64,000 nucleotides of DNA from Streptococcus ruminicola (GCF_011387195.1 NZ_CP046919.1:1798001-1862000), one strand, 5' to 3'; positions 38,300-47,606 are shown, numbered from the stretch's first letter. The notes: generated by a model not told the origin, from the letters alone. Numbers and translations are program-made.

Positions 38300-39001
38300 T
38301 CAATATTCTAGTGTTTCGATATCTTGAGGATGCTCGTTCACTTCGATACTACTTACCGTGGCATCATGCATATGAATCACTCGGTCAGCAATTGGAGCAA
38401 GAGCTGAGTTGTGTGTAACAATAATCACGGTTGAACCTTTATGACGTGACATATCTTGCAAAATTTTTAGAACTTGTTTTCCGGTTTGATAATCAAGGGC
38501 ACCAGTCGGCTCATCGCAAAGCAATAATTTGGGATTTTTGGCTACCGCACGCGCAATTGACACACGCTGCTGTTCACCACCAGATAGCTGTGCTGGGAAG
38601 TTATTAAGACGTTTTCCAAGCCCCACATCAATCAAAGTCTGCTCAGCATCTCTTGCATCGCTGACAATTTCTGATGCTAACTCCACATTTTCTTTGGCGG
38701 TCAAATTAGGTACCAAATTGTAAAATTGAAAGACAAAACCAACGTCGTTACGACGATAAGTTGTTAATTCTTTTGCATTGTATTTAGCAATATCAACACC
38801 GTCAATCAAAACTTGCCCTTCATCGTTCGTGTCCATACCACCGAGAATATTTAAGACAGTTGATTTTCCAGCTCCCGATGCCCCTAAAATAATGACCAAT
38901 TCCCCTTTTTCAATGGCAAAATTAATATCATTATTAGCCACAATTTCAGTTTCACCTGCTTGATAACGTTTATAAGAATGCTTCATTTCAATATAAGCCA
39001 T
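38300..39001 (-). CDS. ABC transporter ATPase, MacB/LolD type
   Basis: A 233-residue ATPase with Walker [10 protein letters not shown] near residue 39, Q-loop [16 protein letters not shown], signature LSGGEQQR near 138, Walker [13 protein letters not shown] and the H-loop His in [10 protein letters not shown]. It powers the following FtsX-type permease. GAGGTG precedes the ATG at 39001 by 6 nt. It is divergent from a TetR regulator, with repeated operator-like sequences in the shared gap. Confidence 0.92.
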   Translation of the reverse strand: MAYIEMKHSYKRYQAGETEIVANNDINFAIEKGELVIILGASGAGKSTVLNILGGMDTNDEGQVLIDGVDIAKYNAKELTTYRRNDVGFVFQFYNLVPNLTAKENVELASEIVSDARDAEQTLIDVGLGKRLNNFPAQLSGGEQQRVSIARAVAKNPKLLLCDEPTGALDYQTGKQVLKILQDMSRHKGSTVIIVTHNSALAPIADRVIHMHDATVSSIEVNEHPQDIETLEY

Positions 39002-39029
39002 GAAATTCACCTCTTTATTTTTTCTTAAT

Positions 39030-39115
39030 TAGACATCTTGTTGATTTAATTTGGACTATATTATATAATTTGATAAATTATTAAACAAGGACAAAAATAG
39101 ACAATCTGTTCATTT
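39030..39115. promoter_or_regulatory. Repeated 18-bp operator candidates between the TetR gene and the ABC exporter
   Basis: The motif TAGACAnnnTGTTnATTT occurs twice in the same orientation, at 39030-39047 and 39098-39115. GACA..TGTT inside each has partial dyad symmetry. The copies bracket a very A/T-rich segment with the likely divergent promoters. Confidence 0.55.
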
Positions 39116-39146
39116 TAGACCAGGACTAAGAAAGGAGCTGATTTTT

Positions 39147-39695
39147 ATGGCAAAGAGACAAACAGAAACCAAGAACTATCTTAAACAAGCTTTAGCTAAA
39201 CTCTTGTTGGAAAAACGATTTGAGGAGATTAGTGTCTCAGATTTAACCAAAACTGCTGGCATTAATCGCGGAACATTCTACCTTCATTATGTTGATAAAT
39301 GTGACATGATGGACCAACTAAAAAATGAAACACTTGATGAGTTATTAGCTATTCTAAATGACGACTCTCTTTTTTCTGATAGTCGGACTGTTATCATCCA
39401 GTGTCTGGACTACATCCGCAAGAATTTTGAGTTTATTTATGCTATTTCAAAATCATCTTCTTCTGATTTCTCTAAAACCATCAAGGATTTTATTTACAGT
39501 TTTCTTTTGACTATCCCTGATTTCAAAGATATTCTCGTGAGCTATTATGAAATTCCTTATCAATATGCGCTTGAAGTTTATTTATCTTCTATTGAGAGTA
39601 TTATCTCTCTTTGGGTAAGTAATGGTGGAATTGAAAGTTCTGAAGAAGTCACCGATATAATCCTTAAAGTTGCTTCGCTTGATAAAATGGTATGA
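39147..39695 (+). CDS. TetR-family regulator
   Basis: A 182-residue regulator. The N-terminal helix-turn-helix is at about residues 8-55 (FEEISVSDLTKTAGINRGTFYLHYVDKCDMM); the rest is a helical ligand/dimer domain of the TetR_C streptococcal type. AAAGGAG stands 9 nt before the ATG. Divergent placement suggests it represses the adjacent ABC exporter and itself. The inducer is unknown. Confidence 0.87.
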   Translation: MAKRQTETKNYLKQALAKLLLEKRFEEISVSDLTKTAGINRGTFYLHYVDKCDMMDQLKNETLDELLAILNDDSLFSDSRTVIIQCLDYIRKNFEFIYAISKSSSSDFSKTIKDFIYSFLLTIPDFKDILVSYYEIPYQYALEVYLSSIESIISLWVSNGGIESSEEVTDIILKVASLDKMV

Positions 39696-39705
39696 CAATA
39701 CTAAG

Positions 39706-39737
39706 AAAATCTCACTTTAGTTTAAGTGAGATTTTTT
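39706..39737. terminator. Bidirectional terminator between the TetR gene and tpx
   Basis: AAAATCTCACTT/AAGTGAGATTTT stem, A run on the left and T run on the right, between convergent genes. Confidence 0.85.
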
Positions 39738-39739
39738 AA

Positions 39740-40231
39740 CTATAGTGAGTTTACGGCAGCAAGAGCCGCTTGATAATCTGGATCTGAGTTAACATTTTCC
39801 AAGTATTCAGCATAAACCAATTGATTATCCGTATTTAAAACAAGCACAGCACGAGCTAGAAGATGCCATTCTGCCATTAAAAGACCATAAGTCTTCCCAA
39901 ATTCATTGTCATAGTAATCAGACAACATAACCGCTTGATCAAGACCTTCAACACCACACCAGCGTGCTTGAGCAAATGGCAAGTCTGCTGAAATCGTAAT
40001 TACCACGGTATCAGACATAGCTGAAAGTTCTTTATTAAACGTACGTGTCTGTGTTGAACAAATACCTGTATCAATTGATGGCACAACGCTAATTACTTTT
40101 TTCTTTCCAGCAAAATCAGACAAGCTTTTAATACTTAAATCAGATGCTCGCAATGAAAAATCTGGTGCTGTTTCACCAATTTTTAGTTGTTTACCAATTA
40201 AAGTTACGGGATTTCCAAGAAAAGTTGTCAT
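39740..40231 (-). CDS. tpx: Thiol peroxidase
   Basis: A 163-residue atypical 2-Cys peroxiredoxin reducing peroxides with thioredoxin. The peroxidatic Cys is in [14 protein letters not shown] near 58 and the resolving Cys in [12 protein letters not shown] near 92. [14 protein letters not shown] near 18 is typical. Length is normal. AAGGAA precedes the ATG. It is monocistronic, convergent with the TetR gene. Confidence 0.94.
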   Translation of the reverse strand: MTTFLGNPVTLIGKQLKIGETAPDFSLRASDLSIKSLSDFAGKKKVISVVPSIDTGICSTQTRTFNKELSAMSDTVVITISADLPFAQARWCGVEGLDQAVMLSDYYDNEFGKTYGLLMAEWHLLARAVLVLNTDNQLVYAEYLENVNSDPDYQAALAAVNSL

Positions 40232-40345
40232 CGTTTATTCCTTCCATTATGAGAGTTTTTTTGTTATTTGCAAGAAAAGAAAGCCTTTTACTCTCCTTTC
40301 ATTTTACCGAAAAATCTCTTTTTAAACGAAGAATATGCTTGAAAG

Positions 40346-41005
40346 TTAAAGATACTTGCTTGCCTCTCTAACTGAAAGTGGTGATAAGTGTTCTTTGTTT
40401 GTCATGATAAACTGTCTAACCCAAGCAGCGTTAGTTTTTGACAAATCACGTAAAGCCCAACCTATGGCTTTATTGATAAAAAATTCCTTTGAACCAAGAT
40501 TCCTCAGAAGAATCTCTTGGAGTAAATCAATCTTAGTCTGATCTTTTCTACCAAGCTGGTGAAGAATGGCTAGTCTACATAGCCAGATATTATCATCATA
40601 TGCCCACGCTTTCATCACCTTATCAACTCTCTCATCCGTTAATCCAATGCGACCAATAACAACGGCTAGTATGTCAATACTATCCCACCACTGTTTGCTT
40701 CTCGCAAAATATTCAAGCTTTTCAATATCATCATAAGTCAGAAATCTTTGCATCGTACGCAAGTAATCAAGAACCAAATACTGACACTCACGGTGGTCAT
40801 CTTGCCAGACCTGCTTTAAAAAAGCCCAATCAAGCCTTTCTGATTTTTTCTCATTGGCTAAAAATGATTTGTAAAGCGCTCGGCGTTTTGGTGTTTGAAT
40901 ACCATAAAAAGAAAATCGATTTTTCATGTAGGCAGACATAACTTGCGCTTTTGCCGAATCAGCGTTTTCTTCAAATAATCGAGTCATTTCTTCAAGCTTT
41001 GACAA
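40346..41005 (-). CDS. AlkD-like DNA alkylation repair protein
   Basis: A 219-residue all-helical HEAT-repeat protein of the DNA alkylation repair (AlkC/AlkD) family, which excises 3-methyladenine and 7-methylguanine. The conserved WWDSIDILA near 115 includes the Trp/Asp residues used to hold the damaged base. The start is TTG at 41005, with a strong AAGGAGG 7 nt upstream; the first ATG is at codon 7. The gap to tpx holds nothing recognisable. Confidence 0.87.
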   Translation of the reverse strand: MSKLEEMTRLFEENADSAKAQVMSAYMKNRFSFYGIQTPKRRALYKSFLANEKKSERLDWAFLKQVWQDDHRECQYLVLDYLRTMQRFLTYDDIEKLEYFARSKQWWDSIDILAVVIGRIGLTDERVDKVMKAWAYDDNIWLCRLAILHQLGRKDQTKIDLLQEILLRNLGSKEFFINKAIGWALRDLSKTNAAWVRQFIMTNKEHLSPLSVREASKYL

Positions 41006-41054
41006 CTTTCTTCCTCCTTAGAGTAACTAAGCTATTTTTCACTTTCATTCTACC

Positions 41055-41092
41055 AAAAAGCAGCCTGTTTGGCATACAGGCTGCTTGCTTTT
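41055..41092 (-). terminator. Terminator of the sulfhydrylase gene
   Basis: AAGCAGCCTGT/ACAGGCTGCTT stem with a 7-nt loop and T5 on the minus strand. Confidence 0.85.
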
Positions 41093-41121
41093 ACCCTATG
41101 AACATCAATACGATTGTTTGA

Positions 41122-42402
41122 TTAGATTTTTTCCAAAGCTAGACGCAAATCTTCAATCAAGTCATCAGCATTTTCAAGACCAACAGATACACGAATTTGA
41201 TTTCGAGTTACTCCACAAGCTTTCAAATCTTCTTCAGAAAGTTGTTGGTGAGTTGTTGTCGCTGGGTGAACAACAAGAGATTTGGCATCCGCAACGTTTG
41301 CTAAATCAGAGAAGATTTCAAGGTTATCGATAAATTTATGCGCTTCTTCTTGCCCTCCCTTGATGTGGAAAGTAAAGATTGAACCAGCACCTTTAGGGAA
41401 ATATTTTTGAGCCAAGTCATAATATGGACTCGATGGCAAGCTTGGATAGTTGACTTTTTCAACTTTTGGATGATTGGCCAAAAAGTCAACGATTTTCTTA
41501 GTGTTTTCAATATGGCGGTCAATACGAAGTGACAATGTTTCAAGACCTTGCAAAAGTAAGAAAGCACTAAATGGTGACAAAGCTGCACCAGTGTCACGCA
41601 ATAATTGCACACGAAGGGCTGTGATAAAAGCTGCAGCTCCGATATCACGAGTGTAGCTGATATTGTGATATGATGGGTCTTCATCTACAAATTGTGGGAA
41701 TTTACCAGATGCTTCCCAATCGAAGTTTCCTGAATCCACAACTACACCTGCAATAGTTGTTCCGTGTCCACCGATAAATTTTGTTGCTGAATGAACCGCA
41801 ATATCAACACCGTGTGAGAAAACATTGATTAGATATGGTGTACCAAAGGTATTATCAGTTACCAACGGAATCTTGTGAGCATGCGCAATATCAGCAATCT
41901 TTTCGATATCAGGAATATTGATAACAGGATTTCCAAGCGTTTCGATCAAAACAAGTTTTGTATTATCCTTGATAGCTGCCTCAACTTCCTCAAGATTGGC
42001 AACATCAACAAATGTTGTTGTCACGCCATAACGCGGAAGGGTTTCTTTTAGCAGATTGAATGTTCCACCGTAAAGCGTTGTTGCAGCCACCACATGGTCG
42101 CCAGCGTGAGCAAGCCCAAGAACAGCATAAGTAATTGCTGCCATACCAGATGATGTTGCGACTGCTCCAACCCCATTTTCAAGGGCAGCAATACGATTTT
42201 CAAAAACTTCTACCGTTGGATTCCCGATACGTGAATAGATATTTCCTGGTTTTTTCAAACCAAATAAATCTTCACCTTCTTGAGCATTATCAAAAACATA
42301 TGATGTTGTTTGGTAAATTGGAACAGCGCGAGATTTAGTAACTGGGTCAACAGTTTGACCAGCATGCAATTGTAGAGTTTCAAAGTTATATTTTCGTGTC
42401 AT
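41122..42402 (-). CDS. O-acetylhomoserine sulfhydrylase
   Basis: A 426-residue PLP enzyme of the Cys/Met metabolism family, using sulfide and O-acetylhomoserine to make homocysteine (possibly also cysteine from O-acetylserine). The PLP lysine is in SATKFIGGHG near 205. LHAGQTVDPVTKSRAVPIYQTTSY and NIYSRIGNPT are typical of the MetY/CysD branch, which is longer than the roughly 380-residue cystathionine lyases. The ATG at 42402 has GGAG 8 nt upstream. Monocistronic, with promoter and terminator visible. Confidence 0.9.
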   Translation of the reverse strand: MTRKYNFETLQLHAGQTVDPVTKSRAVPIYQTTSYVFDNAQEGEDLFGLKKPGNIYSRIGNPTVEVFENRIAALENGVGAVATSSGMAAITYAVLGLAHAGDHVVAATTLYGGTFNLLKETLPRYGVTTTFVDVANLEEVEAAIKDNTKLVLIETLGNPVINIPDIEKIADIAHAHKIPLVTDNTFGTPYLINVFSHGVDIAVHSATKFIGGHGTTIAGVVVDSGNFDWEASGKFPQFVDEDPSYHNISYTRDIGAAAFITALRVQLLRDTGAALSPFSAFLLLQGLETLSLRIDRHIENTKKIVDFLANHPKVEKVNYPSLPSSPYYDLAQKYFPKGAGSIFTFHIKGGQEEAHKFIDNLEIFSDLANVADAKSLVVHPATTTHQQLSEEDLKACGVTRNQIRVSVGLENADDLIEDLRLALEKI

Positions 42403-42443
42403 GGCATGTACTCCAATCATTAAAATTTCTGAATGTACATACA

Positions 42444-42472
42444 ATTTTACACTCTTTTAAAAATATTGACTA
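42444..42472 (-). promoter_or_regulatory. Promoter of the sulfhydrylase gene
   Basis: TAGTCA and TAAAAT are 17 nt apart on the minus strand; the -10 lies 42 nt before the ATG. Confidence 0.5.
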
Positions 42473-42481
42473 ATACTTATT

Positions 42482-42519
42482 AAAAAAGACTAGGTATAGT
42501 TTCAAACTATACCCTAGTC
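42482..42519 (-). terminator. Terminator of the thiamine operon
   Basis: A long stem, GACTAGG.TATAGTTT with AAACTATA.CCTAGTC, is followed by TTTTTT on the minus strand and overlaps the thiE stop codon. Confidence 0.85.
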
Positions 42520-43146
42520 AAATGCTCTGGCAAATCGTTGCGTATCAAGTTCAACTTCTTTGGACTGAGCAATGGCTGAAATTACAGCAACACCATCTGC
42601 TCCAGATTGCCGAATAGCAGCTACATCACCAAATGTAATGCCACCAATTGCCACAATTGGAATGTCTTTATCCAATTCACGCATTTCTCTCAGACCATTT
42701 AATCCGATTACTTGGCCAGCATCAGATTTTGAAGAAGTTGGAAAAATAGGCCCTACACCAATGTAATCAACAACATCAATAGCTGATAAATGATATTCCT
42801 TAGCATTTCCAACCGATAGACCAATCAACTTATCTGGAAACAACTTTCTAGCCTCACGAACTGGCATATCATCTTGACCTAGATGAACACCATCAACACC
42901 AATTTCTAAAGCCAAATCAATATCATCATTGATAAAAAATAAAACGTGGTACTTACGACAAAGTTCTTTAACTTTTAAAGCAAGGTCCTTTTTTTCTCGC
43001 CCAGAAAGTGCCCCTTGACCTTTTTCGCGAAACTGAAAGCAAGTTACTCCCGATTTAAAAGCTGCTTCTAAGATATCCAAAAATTTCCCTTTGGGGCAAT
43101 TTGGCGTGCCACAAATAAAATAGACCTGTAATTGTTCTTTATTCAC
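42514..43146 (-). CDS. thiE: Thiamine-phosphate synthase
   Basis: A 210-residue TIM-barrel enzyme joining HMP pyrophosphate and thiazole phosphate to give thiamine phosphate. Motifs: FQFREKG near 38, [24 protein letters not shown] near 70-93, [11 protein letters not shown] near 132 and VAIGGI near 168. The start is taken as GTG at 43146, with GAGGTG just upstream and an 8-nt overlap with thiM; a TTG at 43158 is the alternative. Last gene of the riboswitch-controlled operon. Confidence 0.93.
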   Translation of the reverse strand: MNKEQLQVYFICGTPNCPKGKFLDILEAAFKSGVTCFQFREKGQGALSGREKKDLALKVKELCRKYHVLFFINDDIDLALEIGVDGVHLGQDDMPVREARKLFPDKLIGLSVGNAKEYHLSAIDVVDYIGVGPIFPTSSKSDAGQVIGLNGLREMRELDKDIPIVAIGGITFGDVAAIRQSGADGVAVISAIAQSKEVELDTQRFARAFD

Positions 43147-43936
43147 AATACACCTCAACTCTCTTCAACCGCTCAACATCTTGATTTGTGATTTTGCAAA
43201 GAGCATCTAAAAAAGATATCTGAAAACTTCCAGGTAAACCAATGCCTGATGCAGCTTCTGCTAGCTCACCTGCAATATTATAGACTGAGACTGCTTCTTC
43301 TAAGCAAGCAAGTAAGTCACCTTCTTTAGCCAGTCCGATAAATGCTGCTAGTACAGCTCCAAGTAAGCAGCCTGTTCCAGTAACAAGAGGCATTAAGGAA
43401 CTGCCATTTTTAAGAAGTTTAACGTGACCATTGACTGCAATTGCATCTGTTTTTCCTGTGATGACGACAGGAATTTCAAGTTTTTGATTGGCTAACCAAG
43501 CGAGGTGTCCAATATCGTCAACATCAGCAGAATCAACGCCTTTACTTTTGACATTTTGTCCAATCAAAGCAGCAATTTCACCAGCATTTCCCCGTAAAAG
43601 TGAAACCTTGTGATGGTTTAGTAAATCAGACGCAACTTTCTTACGATAAGGGCCAGCACCAGCAGCAACTGGATCCAAAACAGTTGGCACCGAATGCTTC
43701 TCAGCAATATCTAGAGCGTCCTTGTAAAGTTGCCAACTTCCCTCGTGCAAAGTACCAATATTAACCAAAAGACCACTAGCGTTTGGTAAAAAATCTTCCA
43801 AATCTGGTTGATACTCACTCATAGCAGGGGAAGCTCCTAGAGCTAAAAGTCCGTTTGCTGAGAAATTTTTGACCACATTATTTGTCAAACAAATGGTCAA
43901 AGGATTATTTTCTCGTAAGTCATCTAAATAAGTCAT
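43139..43936 (-). CDS. thiM: Hydroxyethylthiazole kinase
   Basis: A 265-residue ribokinase-fold kinase phosphorylating the thiazole alcohol for thiamine salvage. Typical motifs are [20 protein letters not shown] near 18-37, [13 protein letters not shown] near 95 and [13 protein letters not shown] near 198, which carries the catalytic Cys region. The ATG follows the thiD stop directly, within a GGAGATTAAATG context. With thiW it completes thiazole import and activation. Confidence 0.94.
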   Translation of the reverse strand: MTYLDDLRENNPLTICLTNNVVKNFSANGLLALGASPAMSEYQPDLEDFLPNASGLLVNIGTLHEGSWQLYKDALDIAEKHSVPTVLDPVAAGAGPYRKKVASDLLNHHKVSLLRGNAGEIAALIGQNVKSKGVDSADVDDIGHLAWLANQKLEIPVVITGKTDAIAVNGHVKLLKNGSSLMPLVTGTGCLLGAVLAAFIGLAKEGDLLACLEEAVSVYNIAGELAEAASGIGLPGSFQISFLDALCKITNQDVERLKRVEVYCE

Positions 43937-44734
43937 TTAATCTCCTTTGTATGTGACGTGATTAACTGGACCATTTCCATGACCGAGTTCTGGAGCGGTT
44001 TTGATAGCTTCTGTAATAAATCGCTTAGCTGTTCCAACAGCTTCTTGAACAGAACGACCTTTGGCTAATTCTGCCGTGATTACTGCAGCATAGGTACAAC
44101 CTGTTCCGTGTGTATGTTTGGTCGCAATGCGTTCAGAGGTAAATGTCTGCACTTGACCATTTTCTAAAAAGAGAAAGTCTTTAGCTTCATTTTGTAAATG
44201 GCCACCCTTGATGACAACATTTTTAACGCCGTATTTAGCTTGAATAGACTTTCCAGCTTTGAAAATGGCATCTTCGTCTTTTAATTCTTGTCCAAAAAGT
44301 ACTTCAGCTTCTGGTAAGTTTGGTGTGATAATGGTTGCCAAAGGAAGTAATTTTTCTTTAAGAGCCTCTACTGCTTCTTGGCTAATCAAACGATCGCCAC
44401 TTGTTGCTACCATGACAGGATCAAGGACGTAAGGACATGACATAGTATTCAAATACTGACTCACGCGTTCAATGGTTTCAACTTCCGCCAGCATCCCTGT
44501 CTTAATCGCATCTGGCTTAATATCAGAAAAGACACTTTTTAGCTGCTCATCAAGAATCGTTTGATCAAGATTACAAATGGCTTGAACACCTTGGGTATTT
44601 TGTGCAACTACACTGGTAACAACCGCCATACCATAAACCCCACGCGCTTGAAAGCTCTTTAAATCAGCCATGATACCCGCACCACCACTTGGATCAGTTC
44701 CAGCAATTGTTAGAGCTACTTGTAATTTAGACAT
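43937..44734 (-). CDS. thiD: Hydroxymethylpyrimidine (phosphate) kinase
   Basis: A 265-residue kinase converting HMP to HMP-P and HMP-PP. N-terminal TIAGTDPSGGAGIMADLKSF, VLDPVMVATSGDRL near 105 and the anion-hole HGTGCTYAAVITAEL near 210 are diagnostic. PdxK-type pyridoxal kinases share the fold, but the thiamine operon context favours ThiD. AGGAGG precedes the ATG, and it overlaps tenA by 8 nt. Confidence 0.94.
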   Translation of the reverse strand: MSKLQVALTIAGTDPSGGAGIMADLKSFQARGVYGMAVVTSVVAQNTQGVQAICNLDQTILDEQLKSVFSDIKPDAIKTGMLAEVETIERVSQYLNTMSCPYVLDPVMVATSGDRLISQEAVEALKEKLLPLATIITPNLPEAEVLFGQELKDEDAIFKAGKSIQAKYGVKNVVIKGGHLQNEAKDFLFLENGQVQTFTSERIATKHTHGTGCTYAAVITAELAKGRSVQEAVGTAKRFITEAIKTAPELGHGNGPVNHVTYKGD

Positions 44735-45407
44735 TTCTTACCTCCTCTGGCCACTCTTCCTGATCAATTGCCATTTGGAAAAAATTGCGTTCATGCTGAC
44801 AACTTTCCAAAAAGACACGAATCATTTCTTTTCTTTTTTCTTCTGGTAGTTGACTACTAAATCGCTTTAGTAGGTCAAAATACGTCGGTAAACAAGCTGT
44901 TGCTTCGTCAGCTGCGTAAAACTCAAACCATGCTTTAAATGGATTATCACTTGCAACCTTACCAGTCTCAAGTGCTTTTTTAGCAACCTGCTGATAAATC
45001 CACGGACATGGAAGCATGGCTGCCAAGATGTAAGCTGGATTATCTTGATAAAGTTGATAATACATGTGCTTAATGTAATGGTCAGAACTTGGATACCAAG
45101 CCTTATCAGCAATAATATTATGATAATCTCTTCCAGCTGCTTTAGCTAAAATATGGTGAGCTCCAACCTCATGATTAAAAATAAAGTCAATCTGACCTAA
45201 AAAGAAGTCTTTGCTTGCTTTATCAGGAATTTTGGCAAATAGCTGAGCATAAATATCAGCGAATTTTTCCAAATAAATAGCATCCGCTTTTAAGTAATGG
45301 CAAATTGCCTCATCAGACAAATTGCCTGCCATCATTTGCTTGATAAAATCATCTGCTAAAATCTTATCGATAAAGATTTGACTACGTTCTTTCATTTCAT
45401 TAATCAT
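44727..45407 (-). CDS. tenA: TenA aminopyrimidine hydrolase (thiaminase II)
   Basis: A 226-residue helical enzyme releasing HMP from degraded thiamine. The active-site Cys lies in AAMLPCPWIYQ near 133, the conserved Asp in YLKADAIYLEKFA near 42, and the C-terminal Glu region is in ERNFFQMAIDQEEW near 210. The presence of the catalytic Cys places it in the TenA_C class. It overlaps the HAD gene upstream by 8 nt and thiD downstream by 8 nt. Role: pyrimidine salvage feeding thiD. Confidence 0.93.
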   Translation of the reverse strand: MINEMKERSQIFIDKILADDFIKQMMAGNLSDEAICHYLKADAIYLEKFADIYAQLFAKIPDKASKDFFLGQIDFIFNHEVGAHHILAKAAGRDYHNIIADKAWYPSSDHYIKHMYYQLYQDNPAYILAAMLPCPWIYQQVAKKALETGKVASDNPFKAWFEFYAADEATACLPTYFDLLKRFSSQLPEEKRKEMIRVFLESCQHERNFFQMAIDQEEWPEEVRNV

Positions 45408-46068
45408 TCATTTCTTCCTTTACTATTGTTGTGAATTCCTTTAAGTGACGAATGGTGCGAAATGCCTGCTCTTGATTGTCTTGTGGGTTATCAGTATTTG
45501 ACAGATAGACACCTTGAATACCAAACTTTTGAGCTGTTTTTAAGTGGCGCGTGCTATCTTCCAGATAAAAAATCGTCTTGTCAAATAAGGCTTCAGTTTC
45601 AAGTACCGCTTGATAAAAATCTTCTGTTTTATCAGGAAATCCTAGCGCAATACAAGAATAACTACCAGAAAAGTATTGTAATACTCCTGCCGATTCTAAA
45701 CCGATTTTGGCTAAATCATCATAATTTGATGTGACTGCATAAATCAAAAAATCTTCTTCAGCTAAATCGTCTAAGGTCTCTACAGCTTGCGGCATGAGTG
45801 AAACCTTTTGATAAGCCTCTTCTAGTAGCTGCTGAGTTTTCTTTTCTGGATAAGTCAAGTTTTCTTTGGCAAATAAAGCTGATAAATAAGCTTGCGACTC
45901 AATCATATTTAAACGCCAGAGGTGTTTTTTTATCGTTTGAGTATAGGAAATATTGGCTAAAGCCAAGACTTTCTCAATCACCTCATCCCACAAACCATAA
46001 GAATCAAAAATAACCCCGTCTAAATCAAGAAAAATAACACTTTTACTTTTGGGCAACAAGGGCAACAT
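45400..46068 (-). CDS. HAD-superfamily phosphatase in the thiamine operon
   Basis: About 222 residues. HAD motif I FLDLDGVIFDS is near residue 14, motif II VTSNYDD near 120, a Lys in GFPDKTEDF near 150 and motif III/IV YLEDSTRHLKTAQ near 178. An alpha-helical cap lies at about 30-95. The start is uncertain: ATG at 46068 sits close behind AAAGGAGG; ATG 46083 and TTG codons just downstream are alternatives. The gene overlaps the methyltransferase gene upstream and tenA downstream. Candidate substrates are thiamine monophosphate or HMP-P; the sequence does not decide. Confidence 0.8.
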   Translation of the reverse strand: MLPLLPKSKSVIFLDLDGVIFDSYGLWDEVIEKVLALANISYTQTIKKHLWRLNMIESQAYLSALFAKENLTYPEKKTQQLLEEAYQKVSLMPQAVETLDDLAEEDFLIYAVTSNYDDLAKIGLESAGVLQYFSGSYSCIALGFPDKTEDFYQAVLETEALFDKTIFYLEDSTRHLKTAQKFGIQGVYLSNTDNPQDNQEQAFRTIRHLKEFTTIVKEEMND

Positions 46069-46756
46069 AGCCTCCTTTGTCATACCCCTCAATCGGTTCC
46101 TCCACAAAATCATTAGTATAGATAGGCTGAGCTGTAAGGGTTTGGAAATATCGAATATTTGTCATGCCAAGTTCATCTCTTAAAATCGCTTCTTTTTCAA
46201 GAGGAGAATGGAAAACAGCAGAGCGGACTAACTCGATTGGATAAGGAAAAGTTGGGGCAATTTTATGAAAAATTTCTTTATTATAACCACCAACATGAGC
46301 AGCAAATTTATACAAAATACCATAAGCACTCTCCACTGGAACATCCAACAAAATCAAATGACCTCCCTTTTTCAAAGCATGATGGCAATTCTGGTAAGCT
46401 GACGATAAATCTTTGATATAACTCGAACAACCGTTTAAATAAATCACATCATAGGCTTCTTTTGCAAGTGTAGCACTCTCTGCATCCCCAATCTTGACTG
46501 TCATGCCACGTTTTCTAGCAATTGTCGCCATATCATTTGACGGCTCAACACCGTATTTAACCTGAATGCCGTATTGTCTATGCAAAGCTGATTCAAAAAG
46601 ACCACTGCCGCATCCAATTGATAGAATGGTTTCTTTTTCAATATCATGTAAAGCTCGGTGCAACAGTTTTAATTCACTGGCAAAGACATTACTATTTGTC
46701 ATAAACCATTGATCATACGCGTCTGCGTAACCGTCAAACATTTTTGCATCTGTCAT
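46043..46756 (-). CDS. SAM-dependent methyltransferase in the thiamine operon
   Basis: A 237-residue class I methyltransferase. Motif I SIGCGSGLFESAL is near residue 47, the acidic residue is in YGVEPSNDM near 70, post-I GDAESATL near 90, motif IV DVIYLNGCSSYIKDL near 102 and motif VI LKKGGHLILLDVP near 130. The N-terminal FDGYADAYDQWF resembles the UbiE/methyltransf_11 class. Its ATG overlaps the thiW stop by 4 nt (ATGA). No known thiamine step in this organism type needs it, so its substrate is unknown. Confidence 0.8.
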   Translation of the reverse strand: MTDAKMFDGYADAYDQWFMTNSNVFASELKLLHRALHDIEKETILSIGCGSGLFESALHRQYGIQVKYGVEPSNDMATIARKRGMTVKIGDAESATLAKEAYDVIYLNGCSSYIKDLSSAYQNCHHALKKGGHLILLDVPVESAYGILYKFAAHVGGYNKEIFHKIAPTFPYPIELVRSAVFHSPLEKEAILRDELGMTNIRYFQTLTAQPIYTNDFVEEPIEGYDKGGYVALVAQK

Positions 46757-47334
46757 TGTAATCCATCCTCCTTGAGACTTTCCAAGGCATATAATTTTTT
46801 CAAATTCATGAAATGTGTTGAAGACTTCAAGCCACGAAGCACAGCCATTGCCAAAAAGCCCCCAATCAAAGTCGCCAAAACAAATCGTGGGGTAAAAAAG
46901 ACCAAAGATTGTGCCTGACTTGCTTTTGCAAGTAACTCGTCATCCCCATGAGCTGACATGGTCCAAAACCAAACCATAACTGGTGCAGAAAGTAGCGAAC
47001 CAATAATCCCTGTTCCAAGAAACTCTCCGAACCATGCCATGACAGGCTTTTTCGTTAAACGGTAAAAATAAGTGGCTAAAAAAGCTCCTGGGACAGATCC
47101 AATAATAGCTAATGGAGCTACACTAGCCACACCAGCTTGAGTTAAAATCCGCATAATAGCAACAATTAATGCCATAGCTACAGCATAAATAGGCGTCATG
47201 AAAGTTGCCGCAATGATATTCATCACACTGGACATAAATGCCATGCCTTCAATCCGAAACAGCGGTGTTAGCAAAAAATCCAAAGCAATCATGATAGCCA
47301 GAACAGTTAAACGGTGTACACGATTATTCGCCAT
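46753..47334 (-). CDS. thiW: ThiW, thiazole-specific ECF transporter S component
   Basis: A 193-residue membrane protein with five to six hydrophobic helices. The conserved FRIEGMAFMSSVMNIIAATFMTP-like stretch at about 27-48 is the ThiW signature. It binds the thiamine thiazole moiety and uses the shared ECF energising module, encoded elsewhere. The ATG at 47334 has AAAGGA 6-7 nt upstream; an in-frame start 20 codons earlier falls near the riboswitch terminator and is rejected. First gene after the TPP riboswitch. Confidence 0.87.
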   Translation of the reverse strand: MANNRVHRLTVLAIMIALDFLLTPLFRIEGMAFMSSVMNIIAATFMTPIYAVAMALIVAIMRILTQAGVASVAPLAIIGSVPGAFLATYFYRLTKKPVMAWFGEFLGTGIIGSLLSAPVMVWFWTMSAHGDDELLAKASQAQSLVFFTPRFVLATLIGGFLAMAVLRGLKSSTHFMNLKKLYALESLKEDGLQ

Positions 47335-47381
47335 AAAAATTCCTTTCCTGACACTAACATGCACCAAAAGCTCACAGAAAT

Positions 47382-47415
47382 AAAAAGACTCCATTTGAAA
47401 AATCTCAAATGGAGT
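47382..47415 (-). terminator. Riboswitch-controlled terminator upstream of thiW
   Basis: ACTCCATTTGA/TCAAATGGAGT stem with a 5-nt loop and T5 on the minus strand, about 100 nt after the aptamer and 48 nt before thiW. The intervening CAACAAAAA/TTTTTGTTG hairpin (about 47484-47508) may be part of the switch. Confidence 0.8.
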
Positions 47416-47513
47416 TTATCTATTTAAAAACTGCGAAACAGCTCTTTTGACTTTACAAAAGAACTATCTTATATCGATTTTTGCACAACAAAAAACAGAT
47501 TTTTGTTGCTTAC

Positions 47514-47587
47514 ACATTTCCCTTCGTCAGTTCTAACTGCATCAGGTTCAATGGGTATAATCTCAGCTTTTACGCACCCCAAATGTC
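47514..47587 (-). ncRNA. TPP riboswitch (THI element)
   Basis: The minus strand carries the conserved TPP core: GGGGTGC, GCTGAGA, ACCCATTGAACCTGATGC, AGTTAGAACTGACGAAGGGA. It is closed by the P1 stem ACATTT/AAATGT at the two ends. It controls the following seven-gene thiamine salvage operon, most likely by transcription termination when TPP is bound. Confidence 0.95.
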
Positions 47588-47606
47588 TTATTAAATTTAC
47601 AGAATA

